This document shows positions 46,820 through 55,687 of a DNA stretch of 64,000 bases, piece by piece (the first letter of the stretch is position 1; every line of letters begins with the position of its first letter). The position numbers and the translations under genes were made by a program. The notes beneath the pieces were generated by a model. It did no database searches and was not told where the DNA came from. It saw only the letters and a program-made list of their open reading frames with translations. This DNA is from Nodularia sp. NIES-3585 (GTDB lineage: Bacteria; Cyanobacteriota; Cyanobacteriia; Cyanobacteriales; Nostocaceae): the NCBI RefSeq assembly GCF_002218065.1, contig NZ_BDUB01000001.1, positions 755,567 through 819,566 of the forward strand, read 5' to 3'.

Positions 46820-47995
46820 TTAGTCAGAAGACACACTGTAGTAATTGTGCAACCATTCCTCAATTACGACACTCATACTTTTGAGTAGGTCTGTGTTTAC
46901 AGAAATATGCAAAATATCTTGACTCCAATTAGCCAAAGACCGCAGCAATATTTCCTTGACTTTTGTTAGTCGCCGGGAAACTGTGTATTGCTTGATTTCT
47001 AATTTTTGGGCAATTGCGTCTTGATTTAGCTGCTGACTATAGTATAGTTGTAAAATCTGTTGGGCTTGTGGTTCGAGTTGAGCGATCGCATCGGCTAAAA
47101 CTTGGTTAATCTCGACTTGTACAGAGGCGCGGCTTTGGGCTTCTTCTTGAAAAATAATTTCATTTATTAAAGATTCTTGTTCTGTCCCAGGTATATTATC
47201 AATTAATTCCCCGGAATTATCACCACCTTTAGATATATTCAGCGAATCCGGGCTGGGATAAAGATATTTTCGTACAGCTTTGGCCGCACTTAGTAGCCAT
47301 TTTTCTAAAGTTTGCGGGTTGACTTCCTGACTAGTTTGTGAATTGTAAGCTGTGGCGATCGCTTGCCAAATTTGGTCATCTGGTGGAGACAGTTGACGAG
47401 AGTTAGCAGCTTTTGTGGGGACATACAAAGTTTTAAAACATTGCCAAGCCAGGATATAAGCCTGAATAGTTGCTGATGACAAGCCAGCATTTTGTAGAGA
47501 TTCATCGAAACGCTTTTGCGAAGTTTTCCGCAACAAGCCCCAATCTGTACAAATATCAACTTCGTGAACTTGGCGCAAAGTTTCGCGAATAGCACTTGCA
47601 AACACAATACTGGCGTAGTTTCTCAAATTACCGCCTTGTTCGGGATTAAAACTCTGGAGAACTCTATCCACTTGGGCGATCGCAATTTGAAAGCAATCTG
47701 AAAGCTTGTATTGATTACTGATGAAGTTAGTTGCTGTTTTTTGAGAAATCCAATAGCAAGGTTCTTGTAAGTAAGCAGTCAGATGTTGCTGTGCCAAAAC
47801 TTTAGTTTCAGGAACTTGCAAATACTTATACCAATATAATACCCAGAAATCTGACCTTGTATCTTTTGGTGTTTGTTGAAGACAACTTTGGATGCTGCGA
47901 CGCAATCGCGATTCCATCGCCCAATGACTGAAACGATCTCCATCAAACTGCACGAAAGTTGAAAAAATTTCAATAATGTTTTGCCGAGGTTGCAT
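46820..47995 (-). CDS. sigma-70-like RNA polymerase factor
   Basis: 391 residues. The C-terminal part has a sigma region-4 helix-turn-helix (QLEPQAQQILQLYYSQQLNQ, DAIAQKLEIKQYTVSRRLTK). The N-terminal 250 residues are helical and contain a stretch like sigma region 2 (NPEQGGNLRNYASIVFASAI). They are more divergent than in housekeeping sigma factors, so promoter specificity cannot be guessed. It is the first gene of a likely operon with the DUF1822 gene. Divergent from the secreted protein gene at 48167. Confidence 0.8.
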   Translation of the reverse strand: MQPRQNIIEIFSTFVQFDGDRFSHWAMESRLRRSIQSCLQQTPKDTRSDFWVLYWYKYLQVPETKVLAQQHLTAYLQEPCYWISQKTATNFISNQYKLSDCFQIAIAQVDRVLQSFNPEQGGNLRNYASIVFASAIRETLRQVHEVDICTDWGLLRKTSQKRFDESLQNAGLSSATIQAYILAWQCFKTLYVPTKAANSRQLSPPDDQIWQAIATAYNSQTSQEVNPQTLEKWLLSAAKAVRKYLYPSPDSLNISKGGDNSGELIDNIPGTEQESLINEIIFQEEAQSRASVQVEINQVLADAIAQLEPQAQQILQLYYSQQLNQDAIAQKLEIKQYTVSRRLTKVKEILLRSLANWSQDILHISVNTDLLKSMSVVIEEWLHNYYSVSSD

Positions 47996-48166
47996 AAAAA
48001 ATCAGAAGCCGACCTATGGGAAAAGTGAAAGCGTTAAAAGTCGCCTGCACCCTTAATTTACTACACAGGGTGAGTCTCTTGTTTCGGTTTCCACTCAAAA
48101 GATGGAAAATTCTCGATGTAATGCAATTAACCAAAAAACATTTTCTAAAATTAGGGAGAAAACGTT

Positions 48167-49177
48167 ATGTTAGGAAATTTTAAAAGAGCTAGATTGATAT
48201 TTTTGGCAGTTTTGGGCAGTTTATTAGTCAGTGTTAGCGCTTTTGCCCAAATACCCCAAAATACTCAACTGGTAAAATCACAAGTCACTGTCATACAGTT
48301 AAGAAATGCAACAAATAGATTGAACCAGCTAGAAACTGCATTGAACCAAGTAGAACGTAAAAAGGTAGCTACTCTCAAAGATACTGAACAAGTGGAACAA
48401 GCAGCATTCGCTTATGCAGAAGCCATAAAAGCTGGTTTGGATAATGCTTTAAAAGAAGCCGAGACTTTAGCCAAAACCGAAGGTAAACAAGGCACTATTA
48501 ATTCTTTAGTGACATTTGAAAAAGCCGAAAAAGCGAATCAGCCCCGGTTAGAAAAAATCGAACAAAGGGCGAACACGATTGAGAGACAAATCAAAGTAGG
48601 GACGATCAGACTTGATCGGTCTATTATTCAAAATTTATCAGTTCCAGAACGCCAGGAGTTATTGGAATCCTTAGAACCACCAGCAAAACAGATTTATCTG
48701 CGAGAACAACCAACATTATTCAAACCTGTTCTGGAACTACAAATAAAGAACCCGGTTTTACAAAACCCTGGCATTAACCCTCAAATTCTAGATAGACCTG
48801 GAATTAACCCTACATTGGAAGCACCTCGAAACAACCTCAAATTCCTCGAAGAGAAGTTTGATAAATTCCAAAGCTTTGTACCCGGAAATATAGAGAATAC
48901 ATTAGCTAACTATCATGTTGGCATGGCAGTTTCTGGTATGATGCAAAGCATCAGCAATATGTTGATCCCTCCCGCTTATGCAGCAGCAGCAATACCCTGT
49001 ATTGGTCACGCCGTTGCAAGAAACTGGTCTGGTTTGGCAGCTTGTGTAGTCAAGGCAGGTTCACAAGCCACAAGCATATACAATCAATTTGTCAGATGTT
49101 GGAATAACGCCAAGCGTCCTTTCCGCTGGCTGAAAAGAACCGCTTGTGTAGCGAGATTAATCGTGAGGATTGCTTAA
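48167..49177 (+). CDS. secreted coiled-coil protein, hypothetical
   Basis: 336 residues. The signal peptide is ARLIFLAVLGSLLVSVSAFA (cleavage probably after FAQ region, residue 27). Residues 30-160 are long charged helices (NRLNQLETALNQVERKKVAT, EKIEQRANTIERQIKV), a probable coiled coil. A Pro/Asn-rich middle repeats NPGINPQI/RPGINPTL. The end has a hydrophobic stretch (MLIPPAYAAAAIPCIGHAVA) and a basic tail with four Cys. No family is recognised. A terminator follows 20 bases after the stop. It is divergent from the sigma-like gene. Confidence 0.65.
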   Translation: MLGNFKRARLIFLAVLGSLLVSVSAFAQIPQNTQLVKSQVTVIQLRNATNRLNQLETALNQVERKKVATLKDTEQVEQAAFAYAEAIKAGLDNALKEAETLAKTEGKQGTINSLVTFEKAEKANQPRLEKIEQRANTIERQIKVGTIRLDRSIIQNLSVPERQELLESLEPPAKQIYLREQPTLFKPVLELQIKNPVLQNPGINPQILDRPGINPTLEAPRNNLKFLEEKFDKFQSFVPGNIENTLANYHVGMAVSGMMQSISNMLIPPAYAAAAIPCIGHAVARNWSGLAACVVKAGSQATSIYNQFVRCWNNAKRPFRWLKRTACVARLIVRIA

Positions 49178-49196
49178 GTTCTACTTGAACCAAACA

Positions 49197-49228
49197 AAAT
49201 CCCAGTATCTCCAAGGTACTGGGATTTT
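49197..49228. terminator. bidirectional intrinsic terminator
   Basis: AAAATCCCAGTA (49197-49208 region) pairs perfectly with TACTGGGATTTT across a short loop, with A-run on one side and T-run on the other. It stands between two convergent genes and suits both. Confidence 0.85.
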
Positions 49229-49290
49229 ACTCGGATTTTGCACCAAGGGACTTCTAGTCGCCTGGACTAAATGCAAGATTTGAGTTGAAG

Positions 49291-51231
49291 CTAAATTTGT
49301 AACATCCCCTCTGGATTTACAGTTAAGAGCGATCGCCTTTGTAAACCTTCACGATATAAAATCTCATTAGCTGCTAATAAACCACTACTAACAGCCCGTT
49401 CCATTAATCCACAAGGAAAAGGCATTTTCACCCAATCGCCAGCAAACATTAAGTTAGGAATACCAGAACTAGATTCTGGACGTTCAGCATAACTCTGGGG
49501 TGGATATCCCGAAAAATTACGTTGATTAACTATTTCTCGATGCAACATTGTGGCTTGTTTTAACTCAGGGACAATTTCATATAGTTCCTGTTCAAAAGTT
49601 GCTAACAAAGCCCCTTGGGTAGGGAATTCCTTTTCTTTATAACAATAGGCGTGTAACTCCACCACACTTCCACCTGTGCGTTCCGACCAATCAATAAATT
49701 GTTGTTGTATGCGATGATAAAGAGTGATGCTGTCTGTTAATGAATAGCCAGATAAAGAAGTAAAATTACTTTGTTCCCACTCAAAATCCCGGTCAAACCA
49801 GAAACGACACACAGCAAAAGGATCGGCGATACTTAATTTTTCCACTTGCGATCGCACTTTGGGATCGACATCCCCACTCACCCGCTTAAATATTTGTTGC
49901 ACACCAGGGACATCAGTAGCAAAAACATAATAATCTGCGGTGATTGTCTGAGGTGGTACTGATTCAGCATTTGCTGCTACCAACTGTAACTGATCATCCT
50001 GGCGTTGCACTATTTCAAACTTCGCTAAATCTCGTTGGGCTGGCCCTTTGACAACTTTACCATCAGCAGCGAAAACTGCCCCATGACAAGGACAATGAAA
50101 ATTACCATCTGCGGCTGGCTTGACGGTACATCCTTGATGAGTACAAGTTAGAGAAATAGCTGCTTTACTATCAGCAGAAACTGCAAATACTTGATCAGCC
50201 GCACCAAAATATTCTACCTTGTCATCAGTAATCACAGAATTGCGCTTCACCCAGAAAGGCACATTATTTTGATTACTACCCAGATAATATTTCAGGCTAT
50301 CAATTTTACCATCCACAGCCGGAATTTCACTTACCGTAGCACTAGTAATAATTTTGCCGCCGTTACTTTGAATAAACTTAGCAATCGGTTGGACTAAACT
50401 AGTACCCATATCGTCTACAGTGCCATTAAAAGCTAATCCTTCTGGGTTACCAAAAAAGTAAAAATGGAAGAACTGCATGAGTTCGCCCACACTCATTTCA
50501 TCTGGTGCATTCAAGCTAGATTTAGCAAAAGGCAGAAAATATAAGTCATATAAACCCTGGGGAAATTCGGTTTTTACCCAATCAGCCACAGAAATATGAT
50601 CAAATCGCTGATAATTTTTTTCCCGTTCAAAACCAGTGATCGCTTGAAAAACTTGTAAATGTTTAAACTTAGTCAAATTAATCCCCCAGCGTAAGCGATT
50701 GGGAGAGGCGATCGCTAAATCTACAATATTCCACGGAAAAGCCGAACTACTGGGGCGAAATACCTCTGGTTTGTATTTCAAATCGCGATAAACCAGAGAA
50801 TAAAAGTTTAATGATTGAAAGTTATTAGTGATTTCCAGTTCAGAAACAATACTTTTTAGATTATAGTATTGGGGGAAAAATCCATGAAACCCATGTTCCA
50901 TCATAAAGGATTCCCCTGCCGCTTCAATCGGCCAACTAGCAACTTTGCCACCCAGTTGGGGGGCTTTTTCCAAAAGTGTGACAGCAAAACCTCTCTGACT
51001 CAATTCATAAGCACAAGCTAGACCGGCTAAACCAGCCCCAACCACTACAACACTTTTATTTTTATTTAAGATTTGCGGCAAATTGAGGGTATCTTTCTGA
51101 TAAACTGTGGGCTTAGGCTTACTAAACCGAGAGTATCCTGTGCCTCCGACAATTGCACCAATACCAAATAATTTGAGTAGAGTCCGCCGGGATAAAGTAG
51201 ATGATTCTGGTGAATTAAATAGTAAACTCAT
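49291..51231 (-). CDS. Tat-exported FAD-dependent oxidoreductase with inserted Rieske domain
   Basis: 646 residues. A Tat-type signal (SRRTLLKLFGIGAIVGG, residues 14-30) is followed by the FAD fold (VVVVGAGLAGLACAYELS, 61-78; LEKAPQLGGKVASW, 88-101), similar to carotenoid desaturases/isomerases (CrtI/CrtU-like amine-oxidase superfamily). At about 345-410 a Rieske [2Fe-2S] domain is inserted, with ligands Cys363/His365 and Cys380/His383. The flavin domain resumes at ITADYYVFATDVPGVQ. The substrate is unknown; a carotenoid or other lipid at the thylakoid or periplasmic side fits. Related fusions occur in the aromatic-carotenoid enzymes of cyanobacteria. Single gene. Confidence 0.87.
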   Translation of the reverse strand: MSLLFNSPESSTLSRRTLLKLFGIGAIVGGTGYSRFSKPKPTVYQKDTLNLPQILNKNKSVVVVGAGLAGLACAYELSQRGFAVTLLEKAPQLGGKVASWPIEAAGESFMMEHGFHGFFPQYYNLKSIVSELEITNNFQSLNFYSLVYRDLKYKPEVFRPSSSAFPWNIVDLAIASPNRLRWGINLTKFKHLQVFQAITGFEREKNYQRFDHISVADWVKTEFPQGLYDLYFLPFAKSSLNAPDEMSVGELMQFFHFYFFGNPEGLAFNGTVDDMGTSLVQPIAKFIQSNGGKIITSATVSEIPAVDGKIDSLKYYLGSNQNNVPFWVKRNSVITDDKVEYFGAADQVFAVSADSKAAISLTCTHQGCTVKPAADGNFHCPCHGAVFAADGKVVKGPAQRDLAKFEIVQRQDDQLQLVAANAESVPPQTITADYYVFATDVPGVQQIFKRVSGDVDPKVRSQVEKLSIADPFAVCRFWFDRDFEWEQSNFTSLSGYSLTDSITLYHRIQQQFIDWSERTGGSVVELHAYCYKEKEFPTQGALLATFEQELYEIVPELKQATMLHREIVNQRNFSGYPPQSYAERPESSSGIPNLMFAGDWVKMPFPCGLMERAVSSGLLAANEILYREGLQRRSLLTVNPEGMLQI

Positions 51232-51533
51232 GTGGCAAAATTAAAGCTGGATTAGTTTAGCGCTGAAGCGCAACTAGGAACTGTGAATTTGTAAATCACT
51301 TTTTCCTTGTCACTTTATCCTAAAAAAAATATTTTTGCAGAATTAGAGAATTTGTCAATCATTAACTGTCAATATTGAGAATATGCAATTTTAACTTTCA
51401 TCCTCAAGTTTTTTATCTGAAGGAATATAAAACAGCAAGATTGGAATTATCAAATGAGAAGATTATTTGATATGCTTATCCCCAGAGGATGCACCACCGA
51501 AAATTTGCCTTTAGCCCCTAGCCCCGAATAAAA
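51232..51533. promoter_or_regulatory. divergent region between flavoprotein and ABC permease genes
   Basis: 302 bases, AT-rich, containing the promoters of both divergent genes. No repeat or small gene is supported. A short TTAGCCCCTAGCCCC stretch lies just ahead of the permease start, with no clear ribosome site. Confidence 0.4.
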
Positions 51534-52307
51534 ATGAAGTATTGGCGTGAAACCATAGCTGTAACTCAGCGTATCTTAATTGAACTATTACGCCGTAGAC
51601 GCAGCTTAATTTTTTGGAGTATTTTCCCCATTTCTGTGTTAATCCTGAGTGGATTTATTTTATCAGAACGGGCAGAACTACCACTAGCTGAAGCTTTTGC
51701 CTATGCTGCGCCCTCAACTTTGGTCGGTGCAGCCTTATTTTTTAGCTGTTTGGGTGGTAGTGTGTCAACTGTAGTTGCGGAAAGAGAACAACAAACCCTA
51801 AAACGCTTGTTTATTTCACCCTTAAGTGGTGTATCCTACTTTTTAGGAATTTTTCTCGCTCACAGCTGCATTGGTTTAGGACAAACACTTTTGGTTTATA
51901 CTATAGCTGCTTTTTGGGGTGCTACCTTCAACGGTTCTATACTTTTAGGACTGACAATTATTTTCATGAGTATAGTAGCTTATGTTGGTTTAGGTTTTAT
52001 TCTAGGTACTCAATTAGCAAGACGCATCGAAGATGTTAATGCTTTAGTAGCTGCTTTTGGAGTTCCTTTATTAATTCTAGGAGGAGCATTTTTACCCGCT
52101 TCACTGTTTCCGCAAAGTTTGATTAATATTGCCAGATATAATCCTATTTATCACATGAATGAAGCTCTAGTAGGAGTTTCATCTCAGGGTGCAGATATCA
52201 GTAAAATCACATCACATTTTCTATTTTTATTAGTATTTGCCTTCGTCATGGTTGTCGGTGGGTGGTTATCTTATCGAAGAATGTTAGTAGTAGAAAGAAG
52301 ACTTTGA
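51534..52307 (+). CDS. ABC-2 type export permease
   Basis: 257 residues with six hydrophobic segments, and the ABC-2 layout of DrrB/NodJ-like permeases: IFWSIFPISVLILSGFI, the cytosolic VSTVVAEREQQTLKRLFISP motif (EREQxTLxRL is typical), and LLILGGAFLPASLFPQSL. It would form the membrane channel of an exporter whose ATPase is encoded 79 bases downstream. Cargo unknown; lipids, antibiotics and polysaccharides are typical. A terminator-like hairpin lies between the two genes. Confidence 0.9.
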   Translation: MKYWRETIAVTQRILIELLRRRRSLIFWSIFPISVLILSGFILSERAELPLAEAFAYAAPSTLVGAALFFSCLGGSVSTVVAEREQQTLKRLFISPLSGVSYFLGIFLAHSCIGLGQTLLVYTIAAFWGATFNGSILLGLTIIFMSIVAYVGLGFILGTQLARRIEDVNALVAAFGVPLLILGGAFLPASLFPQSLINIARYNPIYHMNEALVGVSSQGADISKITSHFLFLLVFAFVMVVGGWLSYRRMLVVERRL

Positions 52308-52324
52308 TAAAATTGGCTCGTAGT

Positions 52325-52344
52325 AAGGACTTTAGTCCTTTTTT
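52325..52344 (+). terminator. terminator-like hairpin between ABC permease and ATPase genes
   Basis: AAGGACT TT AGTCCTT followed by TTTT, a compact stem of seven pairs with a T-run. It would cut expression of the ATPase gene from the permease promoter. A related GAGGACT TT AGTCCTC stem lies at 55671. Confidence 0.65.
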
Positions 52345-52386
52345 ATTCTCTAAAATAAGAATTTCACCATTTACGCTCACATACTT

Positions 52387-53277
52387 ATGCTGAAAATAAC
52401 CAATTTAAATAAATCTTATGGCACAACCAAAGTTCTGCAAAATTTGACCCTACACATCAAGCCTGGGGAGATATATGGCTTATTGGGTGCAAATGGATCT
52501 GGAAAAACCACAACAATTAATATTATTTGCAATTTACTTAAAGCTGATAGTGGTGATATTACTATAAATCATCAAAAAGTCTCTGAATCCACGAAAAAAA
52601 TAATTGGCATTGCACCTCAAGAAAATTTACTTTATCAAACCTTATCTTGTGAGGAGAATCTCAAGTTTTTTGCGAATATTTACGGTTTGAATCGGGAAAC
52701 ACGGCAAAAACAAGTCGAAAAAACTCTTGCATCTGTTAATTTATTAGATAGAGCCAAAAGTCCTGTAGAAACTCTCAGTGGTGGAATGCGGCAACGTTTG
52801 AATATTGCCGTGGCTTTGGTACATCAGCCGCAGCTAGTTATTCTAGATGAACCAACTACAGGATTAGATATTGAAGCCAGATATGAAGTTTGGGAATTAA
52901 TTCGACAATTAAAAAATCAGGGAATTACAGTTTTATTAACCACACATTTATTAGATGAAGCCGAGCGACTTTGTGATAAAATTGGCATTCTCAAAAATGG
53001 TCACATTATCGCTGAAGGTAGTTTAGCTGAGTTAAGAAAATTGATTCCAGCCTCAGAAGTTTTAGTAGTCCAAACTTCTCAAAAAGAGCAAGCGATCGCC
53101 TGCGCCCAAGAATACGGTTTTACACATAAATATTATGGTAATCAGTTAGCTTTTTGGTTGCCACAACCTCTAGAATTAAAGGAGATTATCGCCCGATTTG
53201 AAGGTATAGAATTTGAGTCAATTTCCCGGCTACCTGTGGGATTAGAGCATATTTATTTAGAAGTGACACAAGGATAA
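52387..53277 (+). CDS. ABC exporter ATP-binding protein
   Basis: 296 residues with all ABC motifs: Walker A LLGANGSGKTTTINI (about 34-48), Q-loop IGIAPQENLLYQTLS, signature ETLSGGMRQRLNIAVAL, Walker B LVILDEPTTGLD and the switch His in LLTTHLLDEAE. The C-terminal part (VLVVQTSQKEQAIA...) is the regulatory domain of the DrrA/CcmA subgroup. It pairs with the permease encoded just upstream. Start ATG at 52387. Confidence 0.93.
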   Translation: MLKITNLNKSYGTTKVLQNLTLHIKPGEIYGLLGANGSGKTTTINIICNLLKADSGDITINHQKVSESTKKIIGIAPQENLLYQTLSCEENLKFFANIYGLNRETRQKQVEKTLASVNLLDRAKSPVETLSGGMRQRLNIAVALVHQPQLVILDEPTTGLDIEARYEVWELIRQLKNQGITVLLTTHLLDEAERLCDKIGILKNGHIIAEGSLAELRKLIPASEVLVVQTSQKEQAIACAQEYGFTHKYYGNQLAFWLPQPLELKEIIARFEGIEFESISRLPVGLEHIYLEVTQG

Positions 53278-53508
53278 AGAACCTCACCCCCAACCCCTCC
53301 TTGCTAAGGCTACTGAGTACACACAAATGATTCGGTCAGTCAAAATTATGTTTTGTAGGGTGTGTTGTCGCGTAGCGCAACGCACCATTCTAGATGATCG
53401 GTGCGTTAGGACTAAAGTCCATAACAAACCCTACCCAAATAAAAGGTTTTTGGACTTGTGTATACACCGTAGCCTTGCTAAGGAGAGGGGATATTTTGAC
53501 ACAAGTGA
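53278..53508. repeat. intergenic dispersed palindromic repeat
   Basis: The core at 53355-53436 starts with GTAGGGTGTGTTGTCGCGTA and ends in AACAAACCCTAC, so its ends are inverted, with further inner symmetry (GGACTAAAGTCC). Its first half matches 5160-5196 in reverse. A TTGCTAAGG sequence stands twice around it (53301 and 53475), perhaps marking the insertion site. Confidence 0.65.
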
Positions 53509-53703
53509 ACTACTTTTGACATACCTGTACCGACAGTACAGTTTATCAAAGATGAATTAAGTTTTAGCTTCTTTTCCACAATTACAACCCTCGGTACTCC
53601 TCATGACATCTTGTTGCAGGAACTCCGGATTGAAAGCCTGTTTCCCGCAGACAAGATGACAGAAGCTAATTTGCGAAAACTAGAAATAGCATCTAAATTA
53701 TAA
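53509..53703 (+). pseudogene. C-terminal fragment of a larger gene
   Basis: 65 sense codons after an in-frame TGA, without usable start, read TTFDIPVPTVQFIKDEL, then FFSTITTLGTPHDILLQELR and IESLFPADKMTEANLRKL to a TAA at 53701. The pattern TLGTPxDxxLQELRIExxFPAD resembles the ends of cyanobacterial Xre/MmyB-type regulators as I remember them; this naming is uncertain. The 5' part is missing, and a dispersed repeat lies just ahead. The end overlaps the stop of the convergent MBL-fold gene. Confidence 0.55.
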
Positions 53704-54297
53704 AGTTGCGAGAAGTTCCTGCAAGCGATCGCGACCATCCCGAAACACAGGCCAACCATCACCCACTAGCACAGCTTCCACAGTAGTTATTTCTGCCAAC
53801 CGCCGTACAGAAGCCACAGCTGCCTTGCGATTCAGTAACTTCTCATCAGGCAAAATCGTTAAACTACCAGCCTTGCGGGCGCGTACCAAGTCCCCTGTAA
53901 TTAAAGTTGTTTCCTCCAATAACAAAGCCAACTCACCCGGAGTCTTAGAACCGTGGAGTTCCAACACCTCTAGTCCGGGAACCACTTGATCACCATCAGC
54001 CAACCAGCGATCGCAATGTATAGGAAAACAATCCTTCTCCCCCACAGGGCCAGCAATCTTCGCATAAGTTTGATCAGCAATTTCCTTCGCAGCCCTGACG
54101 TGTTCAGAATTCGTCAACACAATCCAAACCACACCACCGAGGGATTTCAAGTGATTCCAATCATGATTTGATAAAGCTACGGGGTCAACCAAGACATTAC
54201 CACCTGGACGAACCCAAGCAATCCCATTGAAATCAATATTTCTTGCCGGATTGAAAGTAGACCAGCCATATAGATCAGGACGGTGTAGAGATTTCAT
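53698..54297 (-). CDS. MBL-fold (metallo-beta-lactamase-like) protein
   Basis: 199 residues with the metallo-beta-lactamase-like order: GNVLVDPVAL, IVLTNSEHVRAAKEIA at the place of HxHxDH, HGSKTPGELALLLEETTLIT with GDLV (metal ligand Asp), and VLVGDGWPVF at the end. The usual HxHxD motif is reduced to SEHVRA, so metal binding and activity may be altered. Function unknown. It lies between two gene remnants. Start ATG at 54297. Confidence 0.78.
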   Translation of the reverse strand: MKSLHRPDLYGWSTFNPARNIDFNGIAWVRPGGNVLVDPVALSNHDWNHLKSLGGVVWIVLTNSEHVRAAKEIADQTYAKIAGPVGEKDCFPIHCDRWLADGDQVVPGLEVLELHGSKTPGELALLLEETTLITGDLVRARKAGSLTILPDEKLLNRKAAVASVRRLAEITTVEAVLVGDGWPVFRDGRDRLQELLATL

Positions 54298-54498
54298 AAT
54301 GATTCTGGTTCAGTACCTTCAATAACACTGGATTTATAGTTCAGCATCAATAATGTATCAACAATCGAGTCTATAATTCAACGCTTATATATAGTAATTT
54401 GCAATTATATCAGTCCAATCAACAGGACTTACGCCAAAACTTTCTCAAACTCTCATTACTCTGTGTCCTCTGTGTCTGGTGTGGTTCGTACCCTCACC

Positions 54499-54741
54499 AT
54501 GATTGAAGCCGCAGAAAAAGCTGGTCATCTCCAACTCGGCGGAACCATCATCGAAGCCACAGCCGGAAACACAGGCGTAGGACTAGCATTAATTGCCGCC
54601 GTCAAAAAATATCGGTGCCTCTTCATCATGTCTGATAAAATGAGCCAATATAAAATCAACCTCCTCAAAGCTTACGGTGCAGAAGTCGTACTCACCTTTT
54701 TGTTAGATTTGCCAGCTGATTTAGAAAGTGCTTTAGCTTAA
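54499..54741 (+). pseudogene. fragment of a cysteine synthase-like gene
   Basis: The frame from 54499 reads MIEAAEKAGHLQLGGTIIEA, TAGNTGVGLALIAAVKKY, IMSDKMSQYKINLLKAYGAE and VVLT, clearly the region around the substrate loop of cysteine synthase / cystathionine beta-synthase. The first ~50 residues with the PLP lysine (NPxxSxKxR) and the last two thirds are absent. The frame closes with an unrelated FLLDLPADLESALA. The 5' side merges into a reversed CTGTGTCCTCTGTGTCTGG repeat (about 54460-54480), so the gene has been broken there. No activity is possible. Confidence 0.8.
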
Positions 54742-55147
54742 TATCATTTGGCGTTTGGGTGGTGTTCTGGATTTATATTTACACACGCAGACACAAAGAA
54801 GAATCCATAACGAAAGTTATATGTCTACAGGGGGAAATTTCACAAGATTAGACAATATGCTGGGGGCAAAATTTAGCTTGTATAGTGATACTCAATTAAA
54901 CACTGAATAACAAAAAGAAATCTCTACTTGAATCTGGGAGATTCAAACTGTTGCTAAATAAGAGTTTCGGCAAAACTACACAATGATTATGTTGTATTGG
55001 CTTGAAAATCGGGTAATGATATCGGGTTATTAGGTTGATAAAATTTACAAAAAAAAGACTATTGACGCTATAAAAAATATGATTAATGTTAAAAGTAGTC
55101 CTGCTTAAAACACTATATAAGCATCAATAATTCAGGAGGAATTTCCG
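54742..55147. promoter_or_regulatory. upstream region of the copper protein gene
   Basis: About 400 AT-rich bases with no supported gene. The last part carries a strong ribosome site AGGAGGA at 55134-55140, seven bases ahead of the first ATG of the Cys/Met-rich protein. A promoter probably lies between 55000 and 55120; no copper-box-like operator could be recognised. Confidence 0.5.
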
Positions 55148-55510
55148 ATGATGATGATGATGACTGAAACCATGACCACCGAAATGCAAAACTGCATGAA
55201 CGCTTGCATGGAATGTCATAAAATGTGCATGGAAACCATGACTTACTGCATGAGCAAAGGCGGTAAGCAAATGAATATGAGCATGATGGGGATGATGCGC
55301 GACTGCTCAGAAATGTGCATGATGTGCATGAACATGATGATGGGCGGTTCTGAGTTCATGGGACGGACTTGTATGCTTTGTGCTGAAATGTGCGATCGCT
55401 GTGCCGCAGCTTGCGAACAAATGAGCCAAGACCAAAAGATGATGCAATGTGCAGCCTCTTGCCGTAAGTGTGCAGAAGCTTGCCGAACCATGCAAATGAT
55501 GCCTGCTTAA
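55148..55510 (+). CDS. Met/Cys-rich four-helix-bundle copper-binding protein
   Basis: 120 residues, with 19 Cys and about 30 Met, spaced CxxxC along helices (CMNACMECHKMCMETMTYCM, MCMMCMNMMM, CMLCAEMCDRCAAACEQ, CAASCRKCAEACRTM). This is the pattern of the four-helix Csp-type copper storage proteins (DUF326), which hold many Cu(I) ions inside the bundle. There is no signal peptide, so it would be cytosolic. The start has five Met codons in a row (ATGATGATGATGATG); the ribosome site fits the first. It is a single gene. Confidence 0.9.
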   Translation: MMMMMTETMTTEMQNCMNACMECHKMCMETMTYCMSKGGKQMNMSMMGMMRDCSEMCMMCMNMMMGGSEFMGRTCMLCAEMCDRCAAACEQMSQDQKMMQCAASCRKCAEACRTMQMMPA

Positions 55511-55670
55511 TTTCATCTTTTCGCAGAAGTTGCTCTGCAACCTATTATGCAAGCGCTCAGGCTTTCGAGTTAGGGCGTTTGCAGTTTGGTCTGAGTTGAT
55601 TTCTCTGGTTGAGTGTTTTTTTATTTGGAAGTCCCTTAACAGTTTGTAGTCAGAGCTTTAGCACTGATTT

Positions 55671-55686
55671 GAGGACTTTAGTCCTC
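55671..55686. terminator. short hairpin between convergent genes
   Basis: GAGGACT TT AGTCCTC forms a perfect seven-base stem one base before the stop of the leftward peroxiredoxin-like gene. It is the same element type as at 52325 and is found as a repeat in this genome; terminator function is possible. Confidence 0.5.
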
Positions 55687-55687
55687 A

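Noticed and set aside
53327..53560. 77-codon frame ahead of the regulator-like remnant
   Set aside because: It covers the palindromic repeat and has no protein-like pattern; the remnant is in another frame.
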